DNA from: Curtobacterium sp. UCD-KPL2560
GTDB taxonomy: Bacteria > Actinomycetota > Actinomycetes > Actinomycetales > Microbacteriaceae
Assembly (NCBI RefSeq): GCF_001705035.1
Contig: NZ_MCIG01000003.1
Coordinates: forward strand, 47,391-99,567
Direction: 5' to 3'
Length of the DNA: 52,177 bases
Positions within the stretch are counted from its first letter, which is position 1. Each line of letters begins with the position of its first letter. The notes below the pieces were generated by a model, which was given only the letters and a program-made list of their open reading frames with translations, was not told the origin of the DNA and searched no databases. Positions 43,060 to 50,515 of the stretch are shown in pieces. The position numbers and the translations under genes were made by a program.

Positions 43060-43521
43060 TCAGTACTCGCCCTTGATGACGAAGTAGGACCCGCGGATCG
43101 TGCCGGCGAGCTTCGACCGCTGCCGCGCGAACTTGAAGGCGCCGAGCTCGTCGGGCACCTCCATCCCGTCGGACAGCTTGAAGCCCACCGCGCGCTTGCC
43201 GCCCGATTCGATGGCCCACAGCACGTTGACGGACAACCCGGACTCGTGGAACACGTACGTCCAGCGCACCCCGTCGACCTCGAACTGGGTCGCCTCGAGC
43301 ACAGGGGACGCGACGACGATGCCCCGCTCCTCGCGCAGGATCGTCGCGACGTACTCGACGAGCTCCGGGACCTCGGCTGCGGGCTGCGTGGTGAACGTGA
43401 GGTCGTACTTGTTCCGGAAGTACCGGGCCTCGTTCGCGCGGAGCCCGGCGAGCGCATCCGCGACCGGGGAGGACTCGAGACCCTCGGTGGAGACGGTGAC
43501 GAAGTCGACGACGTGCGGCAT
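43060..43521 (-). CDS. Hypothetical protein between two DDELEPED paralogues
   Basis: 153 residues starting MPHVVDFVTVSTEGLESSPV. It reads as a mixed alpha/beta soluble protein (YFRNKYDLTFTTQPAAEVPE, WTYVFHESGLSVNVLWAIES) with a basic C-terminus (FKFARQRSKLAGTIRGSYF). I recognise no family. AGGAG seven bases before ATG 43521 fixes the start. Because it sits between two paralogues of one small protein family on the same strand, a joint function is possible. Confidence 0.75.
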   Translation of the reverse strand: MPHVVDFVTVSTEGLESSPVADALAGLRANEARYFRNKYDLTFTTQPAAEVPELVEYVATILREERGIVVASPVLEATQFEVDGVRWTYVFHESGLSVNVLWAIESGGKRAVGFKLSDGMEVPDELGAFKFARQRSKLAGTIRGSYFVIKGEY

Positions 43522-43666
43522 GGGTGGCTCCTGTCGGAACGGCGGGTACCGGCGATGTCGTGACGCCGGCGCCTCTGGTGCGCCACACCGTACCGGATCA
43601 GCGGTTCGTCGTCAGCCCTCCGTCACCCGCACTGCCGACCGAGTGGACCGGTGCGTCGAACGGGCC

Positions 43667-44020
43667 TCAGACCTGCGGCGGGTCGGTCCGCAGGCGGCGG
43701 GCCTCGGGCTCGTCCGAGTGTGACGACGCGGCGTCGGCGAAGCGGCCGCCACCGACCGCGGTCGTCCGGCGGGCGAGCTCGTTGACGAGGTCCTCGTCCT
43801 CCGGCTCCAGCTCGTCGTCGGGAGCGTCCTCGACCATGATCTGCGATGCGGGCCCGAGGAGCATCTCCGCGGTCACGCCGTAGCCTTCGGCATCCGCGGT
43901 CGGGACCTCGACGATGTCCGTCGTCCCGTTCTCCCCCAGCGCCGCCGCGTAGGCGAGCACCGCCTCGGCGATCGCCGTTCCGGTCATCACACGGTTCTCG
44001 CCGTACACCACGTACTTCAT
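43667..44020 (-). CDS. Small acidic protein, DDELEPED family (copy B)
   Basis: 117 residues starting MKYVVYGENRVMTGTAIAEA, then AVLAYAAALGENGTTDIVEV, LLGPASQIMVEDAPDD and ELEPEDEDLVNELARR. It is the paralogue of copy A at 42623-42961, roughly 40 percent identical by eye. ATG 44020 is chosen by comparison with copy A; GTG 44029 is an alternative. It is divergent from a TetR-like regulator gene over a gap with a 12-bp palindrome. Confidence 0.75.
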   Translation of the reverse strand: MKYVVYGENRVMTGTAIAEAVLAYAAALGENGTTDIVEVPTADAEGYGVTAEMLLGPASQIMVEDAPDDELEPEDEDLVNELARRTTAVGGGRFADAASSHSDEPEARRLRTDPPQV

Positions 44021-44100
44021 GGGAACCACTCAACGCCCGCGCTCACCGTCTCCCTCAGGTTCGAGCCGCCAAAGGGTACGGACTGCGCGTATCGGCGGTT

Positions 44101-44112
44101 CCCAGTACTGGG
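44101..44112. promoter_or_regulatory. Operator-like palindrome upstream of the TetR-like gene
   Basis: CCCAGTACTGGG is a perfect 12-bp palindrome, 37 bp before ATG 44150 and about 80 bp upstream of the divergent copy B gene. TetR-type regulators usually bind such sites in their own divergent promoter region. Confidence 0.5.
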
Positions 44113-44149
44113 GGTGTCCGCCCGGACCCGCACCGAGTGGACTGGACCC

Positions 44150-44785
44150 ATGCAACCGCTCGCGACCGTCGACACGTCCTCCCTGCTCCGGGTCGAGGTG
44201 GTCGCCGCGATGATCCGTGTCCTCCGGGTCCGCGCGCTCCACGAGGTCACCTACGAGCACGTCGCCACCGAGTCGGGCCAGCCGCTCGACGTGGTCCACG
44301 ACGTCTTCCCCACCTGGGACGGGCTCCTCCTCGCCACCATCGACCAGTGGAACGCCGAACGTTCCAACGGCCTGATGCCGGTGGCCGAACGCAGCGGCGC
44401 CGTCGTCTTCCTGCGCGCGATCGTCAGTGCGAACGTCGCCGACCCGTCGCTCATGCGCTTCCTGACCTCGACGCTCAACATCGCCGCGACACCGCACCAC
44501 CCGCTCGCGCCGATGCTGCACGTGCGGTGGCGTCGGTTCCACGCCTTCGTGCAGCACGCCCTCGAGCACGACGTCGAGATCGGCCGCGAGCCGGGGACGA
44601 TGGAGCCCGCACGCGGCGCCGAACAGCTGCTCGCGACGTACGACGGACTGCAGCTGCAGTCGATGGTGCGGCCGGAGATGGACCTGCTCGAGTCGTTCGA
44701 CCGTGCGGTCACCCGGCTCCGCGAGGGGTGGACGCGGTCGTACGTGCCGCCGGTGTGGGACCTCGCCGAGGCCGACGCAGTCTGA
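44150..44785 (+). CDS. TetR-like transcriptional regulator
   Basis: 211 residues. The first 60 residues (LLRVEVVAAMIRVLRVRALH, EVTYEHVATESGQPLDVVHD, VFPTWDGLLLATID) follow the TetR helix-turn-helix pattern in degenerate form; the rest is an all-helical ligand domain. Ligand unknown. ATG 44150 gives a typical TetR length; GTG 44114, directly behind the palindrome, is an alternative. The probable target is itself or the divergent copy B gene. Confidence 0.7.
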   Translation: MQPLATVDTSSLLRVEVVAAMIRVLRVRALHEVTYEHVATESGQPLDVVHDVFPTWDGLLLATIDQWNAERSNGLMPVAERSGAVVFLRAIVSANVADPSLMRFLTSTLNIAATPHHPLAPMLHVRWRRFHAFVQHALEHDVEIGREPGTMEPARGAEQLLATYDGLQLQSMVRPEMDLLESFDRAVTRLREGWTRSYVPPVWDLAEADAV

Positions 44786-44896
44786 CTTCCGGTCAGCGGC
44801 CCGAGCCGCGTCCGATCGCGGCGGCCGGCGGGCAAGCCGACACCGATCGTCGCCGTCGCTCGACGCCGCCCGGTCCGGCGATGTCGACTGCGACGA

Positions 44897-45970
44897 TCAG
44901 TTGTTGAAGCGGAACTCCACCACGTCGCCGTCCTGCATGACGTAGTCCTTGCCCTCGATGCGCGCCTTGCCCGCGGCACGCGCCTCGGCGATCGAGCCGG
45001 TCGCCATCAGGTCGTCGAACGAGATGACCTCGGCCTTGATGAAGCCCTTCTCGAAGTCGGTGTGGATGACGCCCGCGGCCTGCGGAGCCTTCCAGCCCTT
45101 GCCGATCGTCCACGCACGCGCTTCCTTCGGCCCGGCCGTCAGGTAGGTCTGCAGCCCGAGGGTGTCGAAGCCGATGCGCGCGAGCTGGTCGAGGCCGGAC
45201 TCGGTCTGGCCGGTCGACTCGAGCAGCTCGGCGGCGTCGGCGGGGTCGAGGTCGATGAGCTCGGACTCGACCTGCGCGTCGAGGAACACGGCCTGGGCCG
45301 GAGCCACGAGGGCCGCGAGCTCGGCCTTGCGTGACGCGTCGGTGAGGATCGCCTCGTCGACGTTGAAGACGAAGATGAACGGCTTGGCCGACAGCAGCCC
45401 GAGCTCGGCGATCGGCGACAGGTCGATCGAGGTCGCGGACAGCAGGGTGCCCTGCTCGAGCGCGGCCCGTGCCTCGCGAGCGGTCTCGAGCACGACGGGC
45501 TCGGCCTGCTTGAGCTTGAGCATCTTCTCGTAGCGCGGGAGCGCCTTGTCGATGGTCTCCATGTCGGCGAGGATCAGCTCGGTGTTGATGACCTCGAGGT
45601 CGTCCTTCGGGGAGACCTTGTTCGCGACGTGCACGACGTCGTCGTCGGTGAACCCGCGGACGACCTGGGCGATGGCGTCGGCCTCACGGATGTTCGCGAG
45701 GAACTTGTTGCCGAGTCCCTCCCCCTCGCTCGCACCCTTGACGATGCCGGCGATGTCGACGAACGACACCGGAGCGGGCACGGTCTTCTCGGACCCGAAG
45801 AGCGTCGCGAGCTGGTCGAGCCGCGGGTCGGGCAGGTTCACCACGCCGACGTTCGGTTCGATCGTTGCGAACGGGTAGTTCGCGGCGAGGACCTGGTTCT
45901 TGGTGAGGGCGTTGAACAGGGTCGACTTGCCGACGTTCGGGAGACCGACGATTCCGATGGTGAGAGCCAC
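44897..45970 (-). CDS. ychF: Redox-regulated ATPase YchF (Obg-like)
   Basis: The 357-residue P-loop protein binds ribosomes and prefers ATP. Motifs: GLPNVGKSTLFNALT at residues 7-21, ATIEPNVGVV, VDIAGIVKGASEGEGLGN, FVFNVDEAI, and a C-terminal TGS domain (GVIHTDFEKGFIKAEVISFD, QDGDVVEFRFNN). The start GTG 45970 follows TAGGCT by eight bases. Convergent with the TetR-like gene; no terminator hairpin was seen in the 111-bp gap. Confidence 0.97.
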   Translation of the reverse strand: MALTIGIVGLPNVGKSTLFNALTKNQVLAANYPFATIEPNVGVVNLPDPRLDQLATLFGSEKTVPAPVSFVDIAGIVKGASEGEGLGNKFLANIREADAIAQVVRGFTDDDVVHVANKVSPKDDLEVINTELILADMETIDKALPRYEKMLKLKQAEPVVLETAREARAALEQGTLLSATSIDLSPIAELGLLSAKPFIFVFNVDEAILTDASRKAELAALVAPAQAVFLDAQVESELIDLDPADAAELLESTGQTESGLDQLARIGFDTLGLQTYLTAGPKEARAWTIGKGWKAPQAAGVIHTDFEKGFIKAEVISFDDLMATGSIAEARAAGKARIEGKDYVMQDGDVVEFRFNN

Positions 45971-46031
45971 GGGACGACAGCCTACCGGCGGCGGCCCGCC
46001 GGGGCCGACCCGCGCCTCCCGTCCGACGCCG

Positions 46032-46571
46032 TCAGCGCGACAGCGCTGCGGTCCGCCGCTCCACCAGTCCCAGGACGTCGGCCTGGAGGCGCTGCGAACG
46101 TCGCCAGTCGCCGGTCACCTCGAGCGCGTGGTCGGCTCCCTCGACGGTGTGCAGTTCAGCACGCGTCGTCCCGACCGCGTGCGGCGTCCACAGCGCGTCG
46201 GCGGAGCCGCCGACGGCGATCGAGCCCGCTCCGGCCGCGGCGAGCGCCGCTGCCACCGCCGGGTCGGTGAGCACCGGCGTGAGCCACACGCCGTCGACCG
46301 CGTGCCGGACGGCCCACGGCAGCGCGAACGAGCCGAACGACTTGGCCACGACGAGGTCGGGACGGCGGCCGTCGAGCGCGCGCTCCACCTGACCCTCGAC
46401 GAACGCGACCGGGTCCACCTTCGCCGCGGCGTCGATCGTCCAGGCCGGCGCGACGACCTCGGCACCGTGCTGCTCGGCGATCGACCGTGTCCACCACAGG
46501 AGCGGCGCCTGCTGGCCGTACCCGGCTCCGGGCAGGACGAGGACGAGGGGGCGTTCGGCGCGCGTGGTCAC
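46032..46571 (-). CDS. Alpha/beta hydrolase, small
   Basis: 179 residues. LVLVLPGAGYGQQAPLLWW gives the oxyanion region; the nucleophile elbow is VVAKSFGSFAL (A-x-S-x-G instead of G-x-S-x-G); VGGSADALWTP and VEGADHALEVTGD supply the Asp and His. Substrate unknown. GTG 46571 follows TAGCGT by six bases. A half REP element (46011-46025) lies between it and ychF. Confidence 0.78.
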   Translation of the reverse strand: MTTRAERPLVLVLPGAGYGQQAPLLWWTRSIAEQHGAEVVAPAWTIDAAAKVDPVAFVEGQVERALDGRRPDLVVAKSFGSFALPWAVRHAVDGVWLTPVLTDPAVAAALAAAGAGSIAVGGSADALWTPHAVGTTRAELHTVEGADHALEVTGDWRRSQRLQADVLGLVERRTAALSR

Positions 46572-46651
46572 CTCCGCACGCTACCGGCGCCCAGCCGCAA
46601 CGCCGAGGTCGCGCGCGGACGATGTCGGGACCCCGTGCGACGATCGGGGCC

Positions 46652-47305
46652 GTGCCGTTGAACTTCACCGCGATCGACTTCGAGACCGCCAACAGCTCGC
46701 CCGCCAGTGCCTGCTCCGTGGGGCTGGTCAAGGTGCGCGGGGGTCGCGTCGTCGACCGAGCGTCCTGGTTCATCCAGCCGCCGGTCGGGCACGACGCCTT
46801 CCTCGAGTGGAACACGCGCATCCACGGCATCGTCGCCGAGGACGTCGTGGGCGCGAAGGGCTGGGCCGAGCAGTACCGCGACATCGTGGCCTTCGCCGAG
46901 GGCGACGTCCTGGTCGCGCACAACGCCCGGTTCGACATGGGCGTGATCGCGGGCGGCTGCTCGGCGACCGGGACCGAGCTGTCCGAGCACCACTCGCTGT
47001 GCTCGCTGGCGGTCGCGCGCAAGACCTACACGCTCGACTCGTACCGGCTCCCGATGGCGGCACGGGCCGCGGGGTACGAGGGCTTCCAGCACCACGACGC
47101 CGCCGCCGACGCCGAGGCCTGCGCGGCGATCGTCGTGCACGCCGCGGGGCAGCACGGGTGCGACACGGTCGAGGCGCTCGGTGCGGCCACCCGGGTGCAC
47201 ATCTCGCCGGTCCGACCGCGCGCGGAGCAGCCGACGCCGGCGGGCCAGCCGCGGCCGGCGCGGCAGCCGCGGCTGTCGAACCGGCCGATGATCTTCGCCG
47301 ACTGA
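46652..47305 (+). CDS. DEDD-type 3'-5' exonuclease (DnaQ-like)
   Basis: 217 residues. Exo I is FTAIDFETAN, Exo II lies in VLVAHNARFDMGVI, Exo III in FQHHDAAADAEACA, which together give the four acidic metal ligands plus His of the DEDDh group. The last 40 residues are a Pro/Arg/Gln-rich tail ending PMIFAD. It may act in repair or RNA trimming; it is shorter than polymerase-III epsilon fused forms. GTG 46652 (VPLNFTAIDFE) is the start. A perfect 36-bp REP palindrome lies beyond the stop. Confidence 0.85.
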   Translation: MPLNFTAIDFETANSSPASACSVGLVKVRGGRVVDRASWFIQPPVGHDAFLEWNTRIHGIVAEDVVGAKGWAEQYRDIVAFAEGDVLVAHNARFDMGVIAGGCSATGTELSEHHSLCSLAVARKTYTLDSYRLPMAARAAGYEGFQHHDAAADAEACAAIVVHAAGQHGCDTVEALGAATRVHISPVRPRAEQPTPAGQPRPARQPRLSNRPMIFAD

Positions 47306-47364
47306 TCCGCGGGCGGGGCAGGGCACGCGACCCGCGCGTTGCGGTCCGCTGTCGCGCGTCGACG

Positions 47365-47409
47365 CCGGACGGGAGGCGCGGTGCCGGCCGGCACCGCGCC
47401 TCCCGACCG
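47365..47409. repeat. REP-like palindrome
   Basis: The central 36 bp are a perfect palindrome: CGGGAGGCGCGGTGCCGG (47370-47387) and CCGGCACCGCGCCTCCCG (47388-47405). The outer bases follow the family consensus imperfectly. It lies between the exonuclease gene and the first secreted repeat protein. Confidence 0.88.
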
Positions 47410-47421
47410 TCGCTGCGTTCG

Positions 47422-47719
47422 ACGCTGCGTCCGTCAGGGTGACGGTCAGCGCCCGGGGATCGTGATCGTGAAGCGCTCGTCGAAGTACATGTACTTCACG
47501 ACGAGCTTCCGGACCGACGCCGGGATGTTGCGCAGGGTCGTGGCCTTGCCCTCGGGCGTGCCGACGATGTTCGCGTAGCCGTTGCCCTCCTCGTCGCCGA
47601 TGAGGAAGCGGGTCTCCGGGGACGTCGCCGTGAGCGTGATGGAGCCGTCCGCCGCCACGTCGGTGACGCGGACGGGCGAGTCAGCTGCCTGCTCGCCCTC
47701 ACCCTGACCCGCGCCGGGC
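47422..47719 (-). repeat. 298-bp segment duplicated at 48773-49070
   Basis: From 47422 to 47719 the sequence matches 48773-49070 (offset 1351) without a difference that I could find by eye. It covers the C-terminal domain codons and stop of protein A and about 24 bp beyond. Differences resume at 47720, 47727 and 47766. Confidence 0.88.
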
Positions 47720-48576
47720 CCCGGGACCGGGGTGAAGCCCGGGTCGACGTTGCCGTCCGACGGCTGCGCCACCACCGGCTCCGGCGCGGCGCCCGGCCCC
47801 GGCGTGAAGCCCGGGTCGACGTTGCCGTCCGACGGCTGCGCCACCACCGGCTCCGGCGCGGCACCCGGCCCCGGCGTGAAGCCCGGGTCGACGTTGCCGT
47901 CCGACGGCTCTGCCACCACCGGCTCCGGCGCGGCAGCATCCCCGGTCACCGTCACCGTGACCCACTTGCTCCCGTGCCACGGCCGGAAGGACCGGACGAG
48001 CACGCGGTCACCCGCCCGGACACCACGCAGGGACAGCGAGAACCGCCCGTCGGCGTCGGGCGTGACCAGTCCGTAGGCTCCGCCCCGCTCCACACGCGCT
48101 TCGACCTCGTTGTCCGGGTTCGTGGTGCCGGAGACGGTCGCGCCGTCGTCGGTCGCGATCGCCTGCAGTTCGGCAGGTGCGGGCTCGGAGATGTAGAGCT
48201 TGACGTCGAGCCATCGCTGTTCCGTCCCGTCCTGCACGGTCACCGTCGTCACGGTGTGCATGCCGGGGCTCAGGGTCTCCGACGGCGTGCAGGCAACGGC
48301 CTGGCGCGCGGGGACGGCGACCTCGCACAGCGTCTGGTCACCCTCGACGAAGCGGATCGTGGTCGCTGCGGCCGCCCACCCCGAGATGGCGGGTCGCCCG
48401 GAGTCGGGCGTGAAGACGTACTGGCGGTCCTGGTAGTCGACCGGCTGCTGCCCGTCGACGGTCGGGATGTAGGCCACCGGGTGCTCGGCGGCGGATGCGA
48501 CCGACGGGACGAGCGCGCCACCCGCGGCGGTGAGGCCGACAGCGGCGAGCGCGGCGGTCTTCGAGATGCGAGGCAT
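47446..48576 (-). CDS. Secreted repeat protein A
   Basis: 376 residues with a signal peptide MPRISKTAALAAVGLTAAGG...VASAA. The layout is: a divergent N-terminal part (residues ~30-205, beta-rich, with GWAAAATTIRFVEGDQTLCE and TTVTVQDGTEQRW), three 24-residue repeats (APEPVVAQPSDGNVDPGFTP type) from three 72-bp DNA repeats starting at 47732, 47804 and 47876, and a C-terminal ~85-residue domain ending KYMYFDERFTITIPGR. The paralogue at 48797 has one repeat. AGGAAGGA near the ATG sets the start. Cell-surface or secreted; function unknown. Confidence 0.82.
   Translation of the reverse strand: MPRISKTAALAAVGLTAAGGALVPSVASAAEHPVAYIPTVDGQQPVDYQDRQYVFTPDSGRPAISGWAAAATTIRFVEGDQTLCEVAVPARQAVACTPSETLSPGMHTVTTVTVQDGTEQRWLDVKLYISEPAPAELQAIATDDGATVSGTTNPDNEVEARVERGGAYGLVTPDADGRFSLSLRGVRAGDRVLVRSFRPWHGSKWVTVTVTGDAAAPEPVVAEPSDGNVDPGFTPGPGAAPEPVVAQPSDGNVDPGFTPGPGAAPEPVVAQPSDGNVDPGFTPVPGPGAGQGEGEQAADSPVRVTDVAADGSITLTATSPETRFLIGDEEGNGYANIVGTPEGKATTLRNIPASVRKLVVKYMYFDERFTITIPGR
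47732..47947 (-). repeat. Three in-frame 72-bp repeats
   Basis: Units begin at 47732, 47804 and 47876 with a 72-bp period, nearly identical, encoding PSDGNVDPGFTPGPG-containing 24-residue blocks in protein A. Protein B has a single copy of the same block. Confidence 0.9.
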
Positions 48577-48634
48577 CGAGGTCCTTCCTGTCTGGACGGG
48601 TGGAACGCGTCGTTCCGAGGCCCCGCCTGACCCG

Positions 48635-48650
48635 CACATCCTGAATGTTG
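48635..48650 (-). promoter_or_regulatory. Operator-like dyad upstream of protein A
   Basis: CACATCCTGAATGTTG is an imperfect version of the perfect dyad upstream of protein B and lies at the same distance, 59 bp, from the start codon. Confidence 0.5.
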
Positions 48651-48715
48651 CATATCAAAGGCCCCTGCGTGCGATCCCTTCCCGGAGCCAGACCGTGTGT
48701 TCAGCCGCCACAGCG

Positions 48716-48760
48716 CCGGACGGGAGGCGCGGTGTCAGCCGGCACCGCACCTCCCGTCCG
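48716..48760. repeat. REP-like palindrome
   Basis: CCGGACGGGAGGCGCGGTG (48716 onward) and a right arm GGCACCGCACCTCCCGTCCG with one changed base. It lies between the two secreted-protein genes, in the same position relative to gene B as 47365 is to gene A. Confidence 0.88.
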
Positions 48761-48796
48761 TCGCTGCGTCCGTCGCTGCGTCCGTCAGGGTGACGG

Positions 48797-49783
48797 TCAG
48801 CGCCCGGGGATCGTGATCGTGAAGCGCTCGTCGAAGTACATGTACTTCACGACGAGCTTCCGGACCGACGCCGGGATGTTGCGCAGGGTCGTGGCCTTGC
48901 CCTCGGGCGTGCCGACGATGTTCGCGTAGCCGTTGCCCTCCTCGTCGCCGATGAGGAAGCGGGTCTCCGGGGACGTCGCCGTGAGCGTGATGGAGCCGTC
49001 CGCCGCCACGTCGGTGACGCGGACGGGCGAGTCAGCTGCCTGCTCGCCCTCACCCTGACCCGCGCCGGGCTCCGGGATCGGGGTGAAGCCCGGGTCGACG
49101 TTGCCGTCCGACGGCTCCGCCACCACCGGCTCCGGCGCGGCAGCATCCCCGGTCACCGTCACCGTGGCCCAGCCGCTCCAGTTCCAGGGCGTGCCCGCGC
49201 GCACGAGGACACGCTCGCCGGCCTTCGTCCGCGGGACCACCACGGAGAAGTGCCCGTCGGCGTCCGCGGTGCCGATCTGCAGCGCGGCGCCGAGCTCGGA
49301 CCGCGCCTGGACCGTGTTGGCGGGGGCGGTGGTCCCGGTCACGACCGCGTTGCCCTCCGAGGCCTCGGCACGCAGGTCGGTCGGCTTCGCTGCGGCGACG
49401 TGCACCGTGATCGTGCCCCAGCGCTGCTCGGTGCCGTCCTGGACCGTGACCGCGGTGATGTCGTGCTGCCCGCGGCCGAGCGCCTCGGCCGGGGCGCAGC
49501 CGACCGACTGCTGGGTCGGTGCAGCGACCTCGCACAGCGTCTTCTGGCCCTCGACGAACCGGATCGTGGTGGCGGCGGCCGCCCACCCGAGGATGAACGG
49601 GCGGTCCGACTCGGCGGCGTAGACGTACTTGTGGTCGACGTAGTCGAAGGGCTTCTGGCCGTCGACGGACTGGATGATCGCCGTCGGGTGGTCAGCCGCC
49701 GACGCGACGGACGGGACGAGGGCGCCTCCGGCGGCGACGAGGCCGACCGCCACGACGGCGGTGGTCTTGGTGATGCGCGGCAT
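48797..49783 (-). CDS. Secreted repeat protein B (paralogue of A)
   Basis: 328 residues, signal peptide MPRITKTTAVVAVGLVAAGG...VASAA. The N-terminal part is about half identical to A (GWAAAATTIRFVEGQKTLCE, TAVTVQDGTEQRW; but VTGTTAPANTVQARSELGAA), then one copy of the PSDGNVDPGFTP block, then the C-terminal domain identical to A. ATG 49783 has AGGAAGGA upstream, as in A. The gene is followed by the REP copy at 48716. Function unknown; export and adhesion- or wall-type roles are only guesses. Confidence 0.82.
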   Translation of the reverse strand: MPRITKTTAVVAVGLVAAGGALVPSVASAADHPTAIIQSVDGQKPFDYVDHKYVYAAESDRPFILGWAAAATTIRFVEGQKTLCEVAAPTQQSVGCAPAEALGRGQHDITAVTVQDGTEQRWGTITVHVAAAKPTDLRAEASEGNAVVTGTTAPANTVQARSELGAALQIGTADADGHFSVVVPRTKAGERVLVRAGTPWNWSGWATVTVTGDAAAPEPVVAEPSDGNVDPGFTPIPEPGAGQGEGEQAADSPVRVTDVAADGSITLTATSPETRFLIGDEEGNGYANIVGTPEGKATTLRNIPASVRKLVVKYMYFDERFTITIPGR

Positions 49784-49841
49784 CAGGATCCTTCCTGCCC
49801 GTGTGGGTGGAGCACGTCGCTCCGCCACCCCACAGGACCTG

Positions 49842-49858
49842 CAACATCCTGGATGTTG
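49842..49858 (-). promoter_or_regulatory. Perfect operator-like dyad upstream of protein B
   Basis: CAACATCCTGGATGTTG: eight-base arms around one T, 59 bp from the start codon. Together with the 48635-48650 site it suggests common control of the paralogues. Confidence 0.6.
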
Positions 49859-49899
49859 TGTTTGAAAGACCCTCGAACGCGATGCCTTCAGCGTCCGAC

Positions 49900-50304
49900 T
49901 CAGGCCGACGGCACCGCCACTTCCCCGGTCTGGTACTGCGCGCGCCCGAACCCGAAGGACCAGTCCTCGGGACCGTTCTCGACGTACCCGATGAAGACGT
50001 CCTCGGAGGCGACGCCGACCGCGACGAGTCGCTCGTGCACCGCGGCGTACAGGGCCGCCTTGGCCTCCGCGCTCCGGCCGCGCTGCGTGAAGACCTGCAC
50101 CATCACGACGCCCTCGGTGCGCTCGAAGCCGAGGCCGGCGTCCTCGGCGATGATCTGCTGCGCCGGGTGCTCCGTGACGATCTGGAACCGGTCGCGCGGC
50201 GGGATGCCGTACTGGTCGACGATCGCGGCGTGGATCGCGTCGGCGACGGCGCGGACCTGCTCCGGGGTGCGGCCGGTGGTGAGGTCGATACGGACGAGCG
50301 GCAT
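49900..50304 (-). CDS. Tautomerase family protein (Tautomerase_2 type)
   Basis: 134 residues starting MPLVRIDLTTGRT; after loss of Met the N-terminal Pro would be the catalytic base of the 4-oxalocrotonate tautomerase superfamily. RFQIVTEHPAQQIIAEDAGL and TEGVVMVQVFTQRGRSAEAK match the longer Tautomerase_2 group. Substrate unknown. AGGAG about six bases before ATG 50304 sets the start. Divergent from rmuC; a REP copy lies in the 211-bp gap. Confidence 0.87.
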   Translation of the reverse strand: MPLVRIDLTTGRTPEQVRAVADAIHAAIVDQYGIPPRDRFQIVTEHPAQQIIAEDAGLGFERTEGVVMVQVFTQRGRSAEAKAALYAAVHERLVAVGVASEDVFIGYVENGPEDWSFGFGRAQYQTGEVAVPSA

Positions 50305-50366
50305 GACGGTCTCCTGCGGGTGGGTGCGTGTCGGGGTCGGGGTGCGCGCTGCTCCCGACCGGACGG

Positions 50367-50410
50367 CGGACGGGAGGCGCGGTGCCAGCCTGCTCCGCGC
50401 CTCCCGTCCG
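50367..50410. repeat. REP-like palindrome plus adjacent half site
   Basis: Arms CGGACGGGAGGCGCGGTGC (50367-50385) and GCTCCGCGCCTCCCGTCCG (50392-50410), one mismatch. A further half site GCCGGGAGGCGCGGTGT stands at 50474-50490, just before rmuC. Confidence 0.88.
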
Positions 50411-50515
50411 GCACACGGTGCGTCCCCAGGACCGCACCCCCGTCCGTCACCGACCCGTCGGTCCGTCTCGCGTGCCGGGAGGCGCGGTGTCGGTGGGCTC
50501 TGCCAGGGTCGCGTC

